Source of the DNA: CAWDCV01 sp963728125
GTDB lineage: Bacteria; Actinomycetota; Actinomycetes; CAWDCV01
DNA: 64,000 nucleotides
Direction of reading: 5' to 3'
Assembly (NCBI GenBank): GCA_963728125.1
Contig: CAVSIZ010000013.1
Location: 495,601 to 559,600 of the forward strand
The position numbers and the translations under genes are program-made. Positions 45,947 to 55,179 of this stretch are shown here, piece after piece (the first letter of the stretch is position 1; every line of letters begins with the position of its first letter). Under the pieces are notes generated by a model that had not been told where the DNA came from, made no database searches, and was given only the letters and a program-made list of their open reading frames with translations.

Positions 45947-45989
45947 GTAGCCCCGACCGGATTCGAACCGGCGCTACCGCCTTGAGAGG
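45947..45989 (-). other. 3' half of tRNA-Glu(CTC): attachment-site remnant
   Basis: On the minus strand the sequence runs from the anticodon loop CCTCTCAAGG through a perfect T arm (CCGG-TTCGAAT-CCGG) to the acceptor strand CGGGGCT and discriminator A. The 5' half (D arm and 5' acceptor strand) is missing. Such anticodon-to-3'-end fragments are what tyrosine integrases leave at one border. A truncated integrase lies 119 bases away. Confidence 0.8.
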
Positions 45990-46107
45990 CCAGATTGACC
46001 GGGGGTTCAACATTGCGGCACGGCCAGCCACCACCAATGAGCGAGGCACTGGGCTGCGGATCATCCGTCCGAAGTACCAACGCATCCGGGCGGGTGGCAT
46101 GTCAATC

Positions 46108-46551
46108 TCATCCTGAGTCGACGAGCGCGGCGACGCGCTGCGCAGCGTCCTCCTGCAGTCCAGGAGCTATGTGAGAGTAGACGTCAAGGGTGAACGCGAC
46201 CGTTGCGTGCCCTAGACGCTCGCTGACGACTTTCGCCGGCACACCCGCCTGCAGGGCAAGACTGGCGTGAGTGTGCCGAAGGTCATGGAAGCGGATGCGC
46301 GGTACGCCGGCCGATCTGACGTGCCTCTCGAACCAGAACGACATGGTGTCCGGATGGACCAGGACACCGTCCTCGCGACTGAAAACAAGACCGGTGTCGC
46401 TCCACCCGGCTCCCCACTCCAGTCGCTCCTCACTTTGACGGGTCCGCCAGCGGCGTAGCGCTGCAACCGTGTCGGAATCGAGAGCGATGCTGCGTTTGCT
46501 TCGCGCACTCTTCGGTTCTCCGAAACGGTGTGATGGTTGACCGACACGCCT
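46108..46551 (-). pseudogene. Tyrosine integrase, C-terminal catalytic fragment
   Basis: About 148 residues with KSARSKRSIALDSDTVAALR, IRFHDLRHTHASLALQAGVP and ERLGHATVAFTLDVYSHIAP, so the HxLRH box, the second histidine and the nucleophile tyrosine are present. The N-terminal arm-binding and core-binding domains and the first catalytic arginine are missing. Upstream codons to 46788 do not look like integrase. It points to an element that used tRNA-Glu. Confidence 0.8.
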
Positions 46552-46659
46552 GGTTGATGTGTGCTCGGCCCGGCCATTGAGGAGACAGTTCGTCCCACGA
46601 CGTTCAATGGATACGAGCGGTGAAGCGGCCGATGAAGTGCTGGTGCATGTCTTCGGGGG

Positions 46660-47197
46660 CGAGTTCGGGGATCGTGCGGCAGAGGAGCTCCAGGGAATGA
46701 TTGCGCTCGGCGATGAGCGCACGTTCGAGCAGGACCCCGCGTTGGCGATACGCATCATGGTCGACATGGGCAAACAGAGCGCTCTCACCCGCGGTGAACG
46801 ACCCCACCACCGCCATGCAGGTCCTCGATCACATCGGCAACGTACTCGGCGTCATCGGGAGGACCGACCTTGAGACGCGAACGAAGCCGGCCAGCGCCGA
46901 AAGGCCGGACGCGGTGGTCATGGTGGCTCGCCGTTGGGAGGACTTCGTCACCCCGCATTCACCGAGATCCGTGAGTTCGGCGCTACGTCGGTGCAGATCA
47001 TGCGACGACTCCGAGCACTGCTCGAGGAGCTGCTCGAGACGGTACGGCTCGAGCACCGAGCTGCGGTCGAAGAGGAGCTCCGCCGTCTCGATGCCACCGT
47101 CGCCGATGGTTGGCGCGACTCGGTCGATCTCGATCGCGCGAGCGAAGCCGACGGCCAGGGGATCGGTGGCCCGGCGCGCGGCCCGAGGAGCGTGTGA
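46660..47197 (+). pseudogene. DUF2254 membrane protein, C-terminal half, frameshifted
   Basis: Plus-strand frames give LGDERTFEQDPALAIRIMVD, then ALSPAVNDPTTAMQVLDHIG with DAVVMVARRWEDF, then FTEIREFGATSVQIMRRLRA and EHRAAVEEELRRLDATVAD. This is the soluble C-terminal half of DUF2254. Two frame changes are seen (about 46,785 and 46,938). The related N-terminal fragment at 45,753-45,925 is on the opposite strand. Confidence 0.75.
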
Positions 47198-47429
47198 TGT
47201 GCGGCGGCTCGCGCGGGTTGGACACGAGAAGGCGATCGAGCTCGGCAGTAAGGTTGCGACCACTCATCCGCCGCCTCGGGACCGAGGGCGGGGGCCATGG
47301 ATGCAGGGGCGGGTGTCGTCGATGGTGTCGCGGTCGGGGATTCACCTGGTCTGCGTGATGTGGGCGGCGTCCGCTCTGTTGGTGAATGGATTGAGCACGG
47401 TTCTGTCAGGCACGATCGGGGAGGCTTGA

Positions 47430-48713
47430 GTGTCCGACCAACGGCCGATGGAGACCGTCGAGACGACCGTCGGGGGACATCGGAGGACGTGGCGGTCGAT
47501 CGCGGCGGTCGTCTGTGTCGTGTTGGCGGTGTTGCTGACGACTCCGGCCGCAGTCGCGTACTGGGGGCAGCGCACGCTGAACGACACGCAGCGCTACGTT
47601 GACACGGTCGGCCCGCTGGTGAACTCGCCGGAGGTGCAGGACGCCATCGCGACGACGGTCACGGAGGCGATCCAGTCGCAGGTCGATGTCGAGGCGATCA
47701 TCAACGACGTGTTCGCCGGTGTCATCACCGACCGCCCGCGCCTTCAGCAGCTGGTCGGACCACTTTCTGGTGCGGTCAACGGGTTGATCGACCGCGAGGT
47801 GCGGGCGTTCATCGCCTCGGACGCGTTTGCCGACATCTGGGTGCGGGTGAACACGCGGGCGCAGCAGGTCCTGGTGCGGGTTCTGCGGGGGGAGGAGACC
47901 GGCGCGGTCTCGGTGCAGGGCGACCAGGTCGTGCTCGACGTGTCCGAGGTCATCGACCAGGTCAAGCAGCGCCTGGTCGCGCGCGGGCTGACGGTCGTGG
48001 AGAACGTCCCGATTCCCGACGTGGACAAGCAGATCGTGCTGCTGGACGCGCCGCAGCTGAAGCAGGCGCGCACGATCTACGCGTTCGCGAACCCGCTGGC
48101 CAGGTGGCTGATCGTTGTCGTGGTCGGGCTGTACCTGGCCGCGGTCCTGCTCGCCCGCCGCCGACCGCGGATGACGGCCATCGTTGGGCTGGGGTTGGCG
48201 GCGAACGCCCTGCTGGTGGCGCTGGCGTTGTCGGTCGGGCGTCAGCTGTTCATCAACGAGCTGGCCGGAACGGTGTTCGGGCCGGCGAGCTCGGTGTTCT
48301 ACGACACGCTGCTGGCGTACCTCCAGCGCGGGTGGCAGATGATCCTCTGGCTGGGCGTGATCCTGGTGGTCGCGGGCTGGTTCACCGGATCCAACAAGTC
48401 GGGTACCGCCGTCCGCGCGACGCTGTCCGGCGGGCTGGAGACCGCCGGGGCCGCGCTTGCCGACGGACCAGTCGGCGGCGCCGGCCGCTGGGTGGTGGCC
48501 AACGCCGGGTGGCTGCGGGTCGCGGTGGGTGTGCTTGGCGCCGTCGTTCTGATGTGGGGCAACGATGTCTCGCCGTCGCGGCTGCTCTGGTCGCTGGTGC
48601 TGGTGCTCGTGCTTCTGGCGCTCGTGCAGGCGCTCGTCGGCGCGGGACGCCGGACGGGTGCATCCACGCCTCCGCAAGCAACCGACGTAGCGTCCGTCAC
48701 GGCTGATGCGTGA
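47430..48713 (+). CDS. Hypothetical integral membrane protein
   Basis: A 427-residue protein. GTG start at 47430 with GGGGAGG upstream, and ATG 47448 as an alternative. One N-terminal helix (AAVVCVVLAVLLTTPAAVAY) is followed by a soluble extracytoplasmic region of about 180 residues that begins RTLNDTQRYVDTVGPLVNSP and is rich in V, D and Q. At least four membrane helices make up the C-terminal half. Such proteins are widespread in actinomycetes as hypothetical integral membrane proteins. The gene is intact between two pseudogenes. Confidence 0.75.
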   Translation: MSDQRPMETVETTVGGHRRTWRSIAAVVCVVLAVLLTTPAAVAYWGQRTLNDTQRYVDTVGPLVNSPEVQDAIATTVTEAIQSQVDVEAIINDVFAGVITDRPRLQQLVGPLSGAVNGLIDREVRAFIASDAFADIWVRVNTRAQQVLVRVLRGEETGAVSVQGDQVVLDVSEVIDQVKQRLVARGLTVVENVPIPDVDKQIVLLDAPQLKQARTIYAFANPLARWLIVVVVGLYLAAVLLARRRPRMTAIVGLGLAANALLVALALSVGRQLFINELAGTVFGPASSVFYDTLLAYLQRGWQMILWLGVILVVAGWFTGSNKSGTAVRATLSGGLETAGAALADGPVGGAGRWVVANAGWLRVAVGVLGAVVLMWGNDVSPSRLLWSLVLVLVLLALVQALVGAGRRTGASTPPQATDVASVTADA

Positions 48714-48941
48714 GACCCGTCCCCAGATGTAAGCCCCCTGGGACACCCGAGTCGCGTTCGCGAACTCGATCTTCGACTCGCTCGAAACGGCCACGAGGCG
48801 ACCTCGGTGCAGTTTCGCCGGCCCTTAAGGCTGGGCAGCGGACGCCAACGATTTCCGAGGGTCGGTCGGGGCCCGTCATGGCATCCGAAACCGACTAGGC
48901 GGCTCCACGGTGGAGCGCCAGGCAAGCAGGGGTGTTGAGGG

Positions 48942-49697
48942 TCACCCGCCGAGCAGCCCGATGGCGGTTGCTTGCTGCACCGCGTCGTGGCGGGACGAGA
49001 CGCCCAGTTTGCGGTAGATCGAGCCGACTTCGGAGCTGACAGTGTTGCGGGAGACGAATAACCGGTTCCCGATCTCGCGGATCGTGAGGTGTGTTTGCAG
49101 GTACGGGAGCAGCCGTAGCGCCGCGGGCGTCAGGGGCGCCGCGCCGCTTGCTCCAGGCAGCGCGCTCGATGTCAGGATCCCGCGAAACTCCGAGACCTCG
49201 TCGACGAGGACGCCGAGAGCCGCCCGGTGGACCAAGACATCGTCGATCTCACGTAGCAGGTGACGGGGGGTCGCATGGTCGCCCCTGGCCCAGTACACCT
49301 TGCCAAGGTGCAGTCGGACCCGCACGGCGAGTGTTGGCAACACGTAGGTCAACGAGGGACGAGCTCGCATAGCGCGCGTGAGTTGGACGTCGGCCTCCGC
49401 CCGGTCGCCTTGCTGCACCGCCAGCCGAGCCGCGGCGGCGAAGGCGAGCACGCTGGTGACGTAGTCATGCATCCGGAACTGCTCGATGGCCGCGAGGGCA
49501 CGCTCGACATGCCCGGCGGCCTGCGCCCCCTGCCCGCGATCCATAGCCAACAGCGCGAGGTAGGACTCACCGAGGACGTGCACATCGGTGTTGCCCGCGG
49601 AGGCCGCAACGAGGGACGACTCCGCGAACAGGGCACCCTGGAAGAAGCAGATGGGGGAGTGGTACCTGTTGCCCGGCGAGCAGATGGGCGAGCACAT
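48942..49697 (-). pseudogene. LuxR/MalT-type regulator, C-terminal part only
   Basis: About 235 residues: TPR-like helical repeats (LGESYLALLAMDRGQGAQAA, VRLHLGKVYWARGDHATPR) followed by a GerE helix-turn-helix (LTIREIGNRLFVSRNTVSSE, YRKLGVSSRHDAVQQA). The ATPase domain of some 600 residues is missing. The 5' end borders repeat copy 3. The piece might be translated from an internal start but lacks the sensory part. Confidence 0.7.
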
Positions 49698-49740
49698 GGT
49701 CCTCCAGATGCCTGTGCTACCCGTGGTTTATTGATGGGCG
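49675..49740 (+). repeat. Island repeat, copy 3
   Basis: GGCGAGCAGATGGGCGAGC, 29 bases, then GTGGTTTATTGATGGGCG (49723-49740). About 120 bases on comes CAACATTATTGGGGCTACC, similar to a motif near 22,035. The region 49698-50003 has no gene apart from a possible 49-codon frame from ATG 49741. Confidence 0.7.
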
Positions 49741-50003
49741 ATGAACATCCACCAGTTCATCGTCCGCGGCAGTCATGCACACCTCGACGGCGTTGATGCT
49801 GCACTGCGTTGGCGCGCCCGAGCGCCGCGGCCCAGCAAGGTCAAGTTCTGGTGGAATGTGCGTCAACATTATTGGGGCTACCAGGCATGAGCTCTATCCC
49901 GGTTAGCGGCTAACCGGTCTTCGCGGCTCGGTAGCGGTACGCACGTTTGGATTGGTCGACCGGCGATCGACAGATCGAGTGCTAACTCGTCCCGGGACTC
50001 GTG

Positions 50004-51338
50004 CTATCGCTGACTGCGACGTCTCACCTTGGTTAGTGCGTCGAGGGCGGTTTCGTCGGCGTCGGGCAGCGTGTGCAGGTATTTCTCGGTGGTCACGATG
50101 CTTGCGTGACCCAGCCGTTCCTTTACGACCTGGAGGTCCGCGCCGCCCGCTAGCAGCCAGGATGCGTGCGCGTGGCGTAGGTCGTGCGGTCGGACGGGGA
50201 TCGTGATGTTGGCTGTCTGGAGCGCTGGAAGCCAGACCTGCTCCCGAAACCACCTGCGCAGGATGTGCCCGTCGGTATCGATGGTTCGGGGTTTCCGGGG
50301 CTGGTCTTTACCGGCGGCGCGGCGTCGGGAGCGATAGTGCGCGTAGGCGTCCTTGCAGTGTCGGCATCGGCACCCGCCAGCGGAGTACGCGCTGAGCGTG
50401 CCGTGGCGGTAAGAGCCACCGCTCGCGTTTGGCTCGGTCCAGCCCAGCATTACGGGATGGGCGAGCAGCTTCAACGCCGGACGCGACGACTTCGGCATGG
50501 TGAACAGCAGATCGTCCTGCTCGAGAGCTAGGGCAACGACGTGTTCATGGAGCTTGGCTGCGATTTCGACGTTGAGCTTGAGCCGCCTGTGTTCCCTGTC
50601 CTTGGGGTACGGCTTGATGAGAAACCGGTCGCCCGTTGGATGAAACTTCGGAACGAGTTCGACGACCACGCGGCTTACCGTCAAGAGGCGGGTCGTGAAG
50701 TCGATGTCCTTGGGCCGCAGCTCTGTCAGCTCGCCCCAGCGAAGGCCGCTCTCGATCGCCAGCTCCGCGAGAAGGCGCATGTGCTCCGATGGCAGCGCAG
50801 CGTAGATCGCGTCGAATTGCTCAGGACTAACGATGGTGCGGGGGCGCTTCGGCACCGGGGGCGTCTTGACGCCTCGACATGGATGCAGCTGGGTCACTTG
50901 GTCGTTGAGCGCGGTCGTGAAGATCGCGCTGAGGACGGTCATGCAGTACCGAATGACGGTCGGGGAGACTCCATCGTTCTTGAGTTTGGTCACCCACCTG
51001 CGGACGTCCAGCGGAAGGATCTCGACCATCCGCATTGACCCGAACTCGGGAAGGATGTGGCGTTCGAGGTAGTAGCTGTAGTTCTCTCGGGTCCGCGCCT
51101 CCATCTCGTGATGTGGCAGCCACTCCTCCTCGACGTAGCGTCGAAGCTTCTGGCTGCCACGCCGCGTGTCGCCCATGCGGCCCTCGGCGATCTTCTCTTC
51201 GGCCCGCTGCCAAGCACGCGTCGCGGCCTTCTCCGTCGCGAAGGTGCCGGCTGACAGCCATCGGCCCTTGACGTCGACATACAGGGCCTGGAAGCGGACC
51301 ACACCGCTGCGCCCGATGCGCGCTCGAGTGCATCCCAC
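50004..51338 (-). CDS. Tyrosine integrase with cysteine-rich insertion
   Basis: A 444-residue site-specific recombinase. The N-terminal arm-binding region (RFQALYVDVKGRWLSAGTFA) and core-binding domain (RTRENYSYYLERHILPEFGS) are complete. Catalytic residues are R200 (ESGLRWGELTEL), HDLRHAHAS (386-394), H411 and Y420. Between the first arginine and the HxLRH box lies an unusual insertion, residues about 305-352, with RHGTLSAYSAGGCRCRHCKD, a possible zinc knuckle of the kind found in small actinophage proteins. The gene start is 185 bases from a tmRNA-like 3' end, its likely target. Confidence 0.88.
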   Translation of the reverse strand: MGCTRARIGRSGVVRFQALYVDVKGRWLSAGTFATEKAATRAWQRAEEKIAEGRMGDTRRGSQKLRRYVEEEWLPHHEMEARTRENYSYYLERHILPEFGSMRMVEILPLDVRRWVTKLKNDGVSPTVIRYCMTVLSAIFTTALNDQVTQLHPCRGVKTPPVPKRPRTIVSPEQFDAIYAALPSEHMRLLAELAIESGLRWGELTELRPKDIDFTTRLLTVSRVVVELVPKFHPTGDRFLIKPYPKDREHRRLKLNVEIAAKLHEHVVALALEQDDLLFTMPKSSRPALKLLAHPVMLGWTEPNASGGSYRHGTLSAYSAGGCRCRHCKDAYAHYRSRRRAAGKDQPRKPRTIDTDGHILRRWFREQVWLPALQTANITIPVRPHDLRHAHASWLLAGGADLQVVKERLGHASIVTTEKYLHTLPDADETALDALTKVRRRSQR

Positions 51339-51522
51339 GGCCGGCGCCTACTCCTTGATCATTTGTCAGTGATTTGTCAGTAAAACCGCTCAACACTGAG
51401 TGACATTCGGCGTCACTGGACGACACCCGACATCACCGAAATGTGCCTCTGACCTGCGAGTTTACCGCACGGACAGGCGAATGCGGAGCGTGACCTTTGG
51501 ACACGTGGTTCTTGTTCGCATC

Positions 51523-51558
51523 GAGGGGGTCAGGGGTTCAAATCCCCTCAGCTCCACC
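51523..51558 (+). other. 3' end of tmRNA (ssrA)-like gene: attachment-site remnant
   Basis: The sequence contains a perfect T arm (AGGGG-TTCAAAT-CCCCT) followed by CAGCTCCACC. CAGCTCC-ACC is the 3' acceptor end of bacterial tmRNA, whose 5' end is GGRGCTG-like. No 5' tRNA half exists upstream within 80 bases. ssrA is a common integrase target. An intact ssrA is not seen in the window. Confidence 0.65.
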
Positions 51559-51859
51559 GGGAAAGGCCAGGTCAACGGCTTGCAACGCTGACGCACTTTC
51601 AGTGTGCTGGTTGTTTGTCACCCATTTGTCACCCGAACTGCCTGACAAAGGGTGACACAGGACGAGGTTCGGCATGAGTAGATGGCACTAGCCCGAGTCA
51701 ACCGTGGGCCCAACGTCACACATGGGTGTACGGATGCCGGCAAGCTGGAGGCGACCGCCTACTTCGTGGTGGCCGAGGCGATCACCAACGTGTAGGCGCC
51801 GACGGATATGGCGTTCGCGGCTCGTGGATCTCGTCCATTGCGGGCGTCGGGCCGGCTTC
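51559..51859 (+). other. 301 bases without a gene; histidine kinase scrap
   Basis: At 51738-51795 the plus strand reads LEATAYFVVAEAITNV and then stops. This is the H-ATPase N-box of NarL-type histidine kinases. Nothing else of the kinase is present. Confidence 0.4.
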
Positions 51860-52126
51860 TTAAGCCGAGGTTTCGTCCGAGAGCAGTCTCGCCTTGACTG
51901 CCTCGAACTCGCTCTCGGTGAGCGCGCCCTCCGCCCTCAGCCGCGCGATTTCCTTGAGCTGCTCGACGAGTTCCGCCGCTGAAGGGACGACGGCTCGATC
52001 ACGGCTTTCTTGCCCCGCGCCCGCCAGTTGACGAGTTGCGCGCACAGCGGGCTCAGTAACCGGCGTCGGGATCAAGGGCCGCCACGTGCGCGCATTCGTC
52101 GCCTTCGAGGAGCACATACAGCTCAC
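51860..52126 (-). CDS. Small SHOCT-domain protein
   Basis: Up to 88 residues. The C-terminal 35 residues (ELVEQLKEIARLRAEGALTE, FEAVKARLL) form a SHOCT domain, a short helical tail usually found at the end of membrane or secreted proteins. The N-terminal part has no recognisable domain and may not be coding, so the gene could be a fragment. Confidence 0.5.
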   Translation of the reverse strand: MSCMCSSKATNARTWRPLIPTPVTEPAVRATRQLAGAGQESRDRAVVPSAAELVEQLKEIARLRAEGALTESEFEAVKARLLSDETSA

Positions 52127-52256
52127 GGCTGTCGGTGAAGTCTTCAGGGCCTCCCGCCATCAAAACTCAGCGGCCCGATCGCCAGCAAGCCAGCGGTCTT
52201 CGGTTCACGACAGAGTTCGGACCGCGGGCCTGCACGCCTTGCCGGTTGCCGTCAGA

Positions 52257-52855
52257 TCAACCACGGAAGGGCGCGAGCTGAATGCTTAGGTCGCTCACGG
52301 CGATGCGGTGCAGGTACCAGGCGCGGCCACGAGGGACTTGCTTGGCCTCGGCTCGGAGAAGCCCGGCGAACTCCCGCTTGAAGCCCAACCGCGGGTACTC
52401 CTGGATGACGCTCTGGCGGACTGCGTCGGGTATCTCGTTGCTGCGTAGGCCGAACACGTCGACGGCTGTGCCGGCAGATAGGAGGTAGGGCCTCGGCACC
52501 GGATTCGAGGCCAACGCCGGGGGTGTAATGCATGGCGATCGCGTTGGCAACGAGCTCGCGGATATCGGCAGACACGTAGTGGCTGTCGGTGAACTCGCGT
52601 GCGAACGTGGCGCTGCGAGCCGTGAAGTCGACGTCGGGCACCGGGCTCGGGATCCCGGTGTCGTGGAGCATTGCAGCCAGGTACAGCAGCTCACGGTCGA
52701 ACGTGATCGCGTGAAGTGCGGCGGTGGCCGCGCCCCACGTGTAGGCACGACTGGAATGGTTGAGGAGTGCCGGTGTCAACAGATCCTGCGCGGCGACCTC
52801 GGCATCTCTTGCGAGAGCGGAGTCGGGACGCACCAGGCTCGCCGGATCGATGTCA
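52257..52855 (-). pseudogene. HD-domain hydrolase-like protein with one frameshift
   Basis: The 5' frame reads LLNHSSRAYTWGAATAALHA and LLYLAAMLHDTGIPSPVPDV, the HD-domain metal-binding histidine and HD pair, then AIAMHYTPGVGLESGAEA. The frame then changes within a run of three C near 52,490. The other frame continues YLLSAGTAVDVFGLRSNEIP and ends IQLAPFRG. Removing one base would give a complete protein of about 200 residues. The start codon is not obvious. Confidence 0.7.
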
Positions 52856-52869
52856 CCTGACGTGCCGCC

Positions 52870-53612
52870 CGAGTCGGTGCGTGATTCGACGTGGAGGACG
52901 TTGTCGCGCGAGCGCAGGTTCTGGCTGATCAGCAGCACTTGCGCGGAGCAGGCCTCTTTGTCAGCAGTAGTTTGGGGCACCGTCGCCGAACACCGGCTCG
53001 TTGTTGACGTGAAACGTGGCCACCGCCGTCGTGCTGGGTCTGCAGCATCAGCACGGCGTGCTGAGTGGGATCGATGCCCAAGCAGTCGGAGCTGTCGTCC
53101 TTGACTTCGCTCAGACAAACTCCCATGCAACATCTGCTGCGGCCCGCCTCGAAGGTGCCGGGAGGCCGACCTGTCCGTCCCCACGATTGCAGGCGACGCC
53201 ACTGAGCCGGTGTTGTGGGTGCGCCTGGGCAGACCGCCGATCAGCGCGCCCCCGCCACTTCTGCCCGGGCCGCCGAGCTCCTCGACGCGGCTGGGGTCCC
53301 TGGTGTGCGACCACCACGACCTTTAGGGGTGTCGGGAGGATCTCGTAGTGCCCAATCCAGGTTTCCTCGGGGAGATGACGACTACGCCTGCCGACACCGC
53401 ACCTTCAGGAACGCGTCGACTGCGACCGTCGGGTCTCGCGGGGTTCACCGGGATTGCTTGCCGTCAATCCAGCACAGCGGTTACTGCCGATGGTCGCATC
53501 CCGGTTGTTGTGGTGGAGGCGCAGCGGGAGGCGGCCTGATCGGCGATACCTCCCGCCGAGCCGTCGTTACGGTGCCCTCGGCAGGGGCATCGTCATGTCC
53601 AGCAGAGGAGCC
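52870..53612 (-). other. About 740 bases without a supported gene
   Basis: A minus-strand frame from ATG 53126 (MGVCLSEVKDDSSDCLGIDP) looks protein-like for about 32 residues and seems to continue in another frame (HVNNEPVFGDGAPNY). It may be a decayed gene of unknown family. The rest shows nothing. Confidence 0.35.
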
Positions 53613-53990
53613 TTAGCCGGCCGGAACTGCGGTGATCTCGACGTGCGCTTCAACGGTCCCTGTCTCGTCGGTCTCGGTGAAGTCCGACGTGCAGGTGATG
53701 AGGTCAGGACTGTTGGCGTCCTTGCCCCCGGCCCAGGTCTTGGACTCGCTGAACGGCTCGGGTGTTCCACCAACGGGCGTGAACGTGCCCTCGATGGAGA
53801 ACGTCACGGCGTGGTACTTGACGTCACCGATCCAGCCGTTGCGGCCGGCGGTAACGATCAGGGTTTCCTCACCATCGCAGACGAACGCCTCGGGGGTGTC
53901 TTCGTGCCCTGGCGGTTGAGCAGCGGCCGGCACTGCTGTCCCGACGACGGCGATGGCCGACAGGACCCCCGCGACCAGCATCTTGCGCAT
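53613..53990 (-). CDS. Secreted hypothetical protein
   Basis: A 125-residue protein. ATG 53990 is chosen because GGAGGGGGAG stands just upstream. The signal peptide MRKMLVAGVLSAIAVVGTAV ends at PAAAQ. The mature part is a small, acidic beta-rich domain with two cysteines (FVCDGEETLIVTAGRNGWIG, ITCTSDF) that could form a disulfide. Such small exported proteins are common in actinomycetes, and the function is unknown. Confidence 0.75.
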   Translation of the reverse strand: MRKMLVAGVLSAIAVVGTAVPAAAQPPGHEDTPEAFVCDGEETLIVTAGRNGWIGDVKYHAVTFSIEGTFTPVGGTPEPFSESKTWAGGKDANSPDLITCTSDFTETDETGTVEAHVEITAVPAG

Positions 53991-54294
53991 CACACACTCC
54001 CCCTCCACGCTCGGTCCCCTACCGAGCAACCAGGCAAGTCAAGCAGCAACCAACCTCGCGGCGCAGGCCGATGCAGCAACATCTCCGGCATGCAACACGT
54101 AACCGTCGAGTCAGCATGGTGATGTGAGCAGGATCGACCCCGAGCAGCTCGTCGCGACCCGCGCCGTCGTCATAGCGGGCGAGCAGGCGACGATGCAATG
54201 CGGGACGCTGCGCAGCCCTCCTGTCCGATCGGCGCATCTAACCACCTGTTCGACCTAGCGACACGAGTCGATCACGGCTCGTATTGTCTGGGCG

Positions 54295-54513
54295 ATGACC
54301 GGCCGTCACCACGCCGACAGCGCATCCGAAGAGACCGACGAGCTGGTCGTCGACGTGCTCGTCGACGGGACGTGGCGCCGCGGGGTCGCTGACTGGACCG
54401 AGCATCACGACGGAGCCTGGCACGTCCGTGTCCACGTGAAAGACGACTCCCTCGGGCACCGCGAAGTGTGGTGCCGGTTTCCGGACCAGGTGAGATTCCG
54501 GCCGGCATCCTAG
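54295..54513 (+). CDS. Small hypothetical protein, SH3-like
   Basis: A 72-residue acidic protein. Residues 17-70 (ELVVDVLVDGTWRRGVADWT, WHVRVHVKDDSLGHREVWCR) look like a small beta-barrel. Related short proteins occur in actinomycetes. ATG start, with no strong ribosome-binding site. No known function. Confidence 0.5.
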   Translation: MTGRHHADSASEETDELVVDVLVDGTWRRGVADWTEHHDGAWHVRVHVKDDSLGHREVWCRFPDQVRFRPAS

Positions 54514-54715
54514 GCGGCGCCGGAGGTGGGATCCCGGCTCGCTGTCGGGTCACGCCGGGTGAAGAGGCACGATGCCGGCTCACCGCCATACGGCCCTAGC
54601 GTCGCGGGACGATCGGACGTCCGTTTGGTGCCGAACGAGAGCCATTTGGCCGAGACCGCCGCGGGTCGGCTCCTCATAGCCTTCAGCATCACCAGCCGAG
54701 GGGAGGAACCGAGCA

Positions 54716-54895
54716 GTGAACTTCACAAGCTCCAGCGACTACCGGCTTACGAAACCGTCCGCGGTGCCTGCTCACGACCGCTTGGTCGGGCACGTGGCAA
54801 TTGCCGTACCGCCTGGCACGATCGACATGGACACCGCCGAAGCAGTGTGCGCGCTGCTTGGCGCCGCCTCGAGCGGTTTGGTCGTCGCAGACTGA
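54716..54895 (+). CDS. Small hypothetical protein (59 aa)
   Basis: GTG start preceded by GGGGAGGAA at a good distance. The product begins VNFTSSSDYRLTKPSAVPAH and ends GAASSGLVVAD. No family is recognised. The strong ribosome-binding site is the main support. Confidence 0.4.
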   Translation: MNFTSSSDYRLTKPSAVPAHDRLVGHVAIAVPPGTIDMDTAEAVCALLGAASSGLVVAD

Positions 54896-55179
54896 CCAAG
54901 TGCACAACGCGCGTCATGCTCAATATCGCCGGCGAGGTCGTCGATACGTTCGTCCACGAGGTCCGCGATGTGGCTCGCCCCGGCGACCAAGGTGCGGACG
55001 TCGTCGTCGTCGAGCAGCACGACTGCGCGCTCGCGAGCCTCGTTCGGTGCCTCAGCCGAGCATCCCTTCGGCGTTGCCGTCGGGGTTGTTGACCTCGGCG
55101 AAAAGGGAGAAGGACCGGTTCTTGATGTTGATGGCCGCGTCCTCGGGGAGCCGGATGGTGCCGTGCCCGTCGCATGGGC

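Noticed and set aside
47406..48794. A 462-codon minus-strand frame opposite the membrane protein at 47.4-48.7 kb
   Set aside because: It has shadow composition without hydrophobic pattern or motifs, while the plus-strand frame has membrane helices and a good ribosome-binding site.
51487..51558. A complete tRNA ending at CAGCTCCACC
   Set aside because: The 5' acceptor strand would need GGAGCTG, but GGAGCGT is present at the right distance and no D arm or anticodon arm can be formed. Only the 3' end is real.
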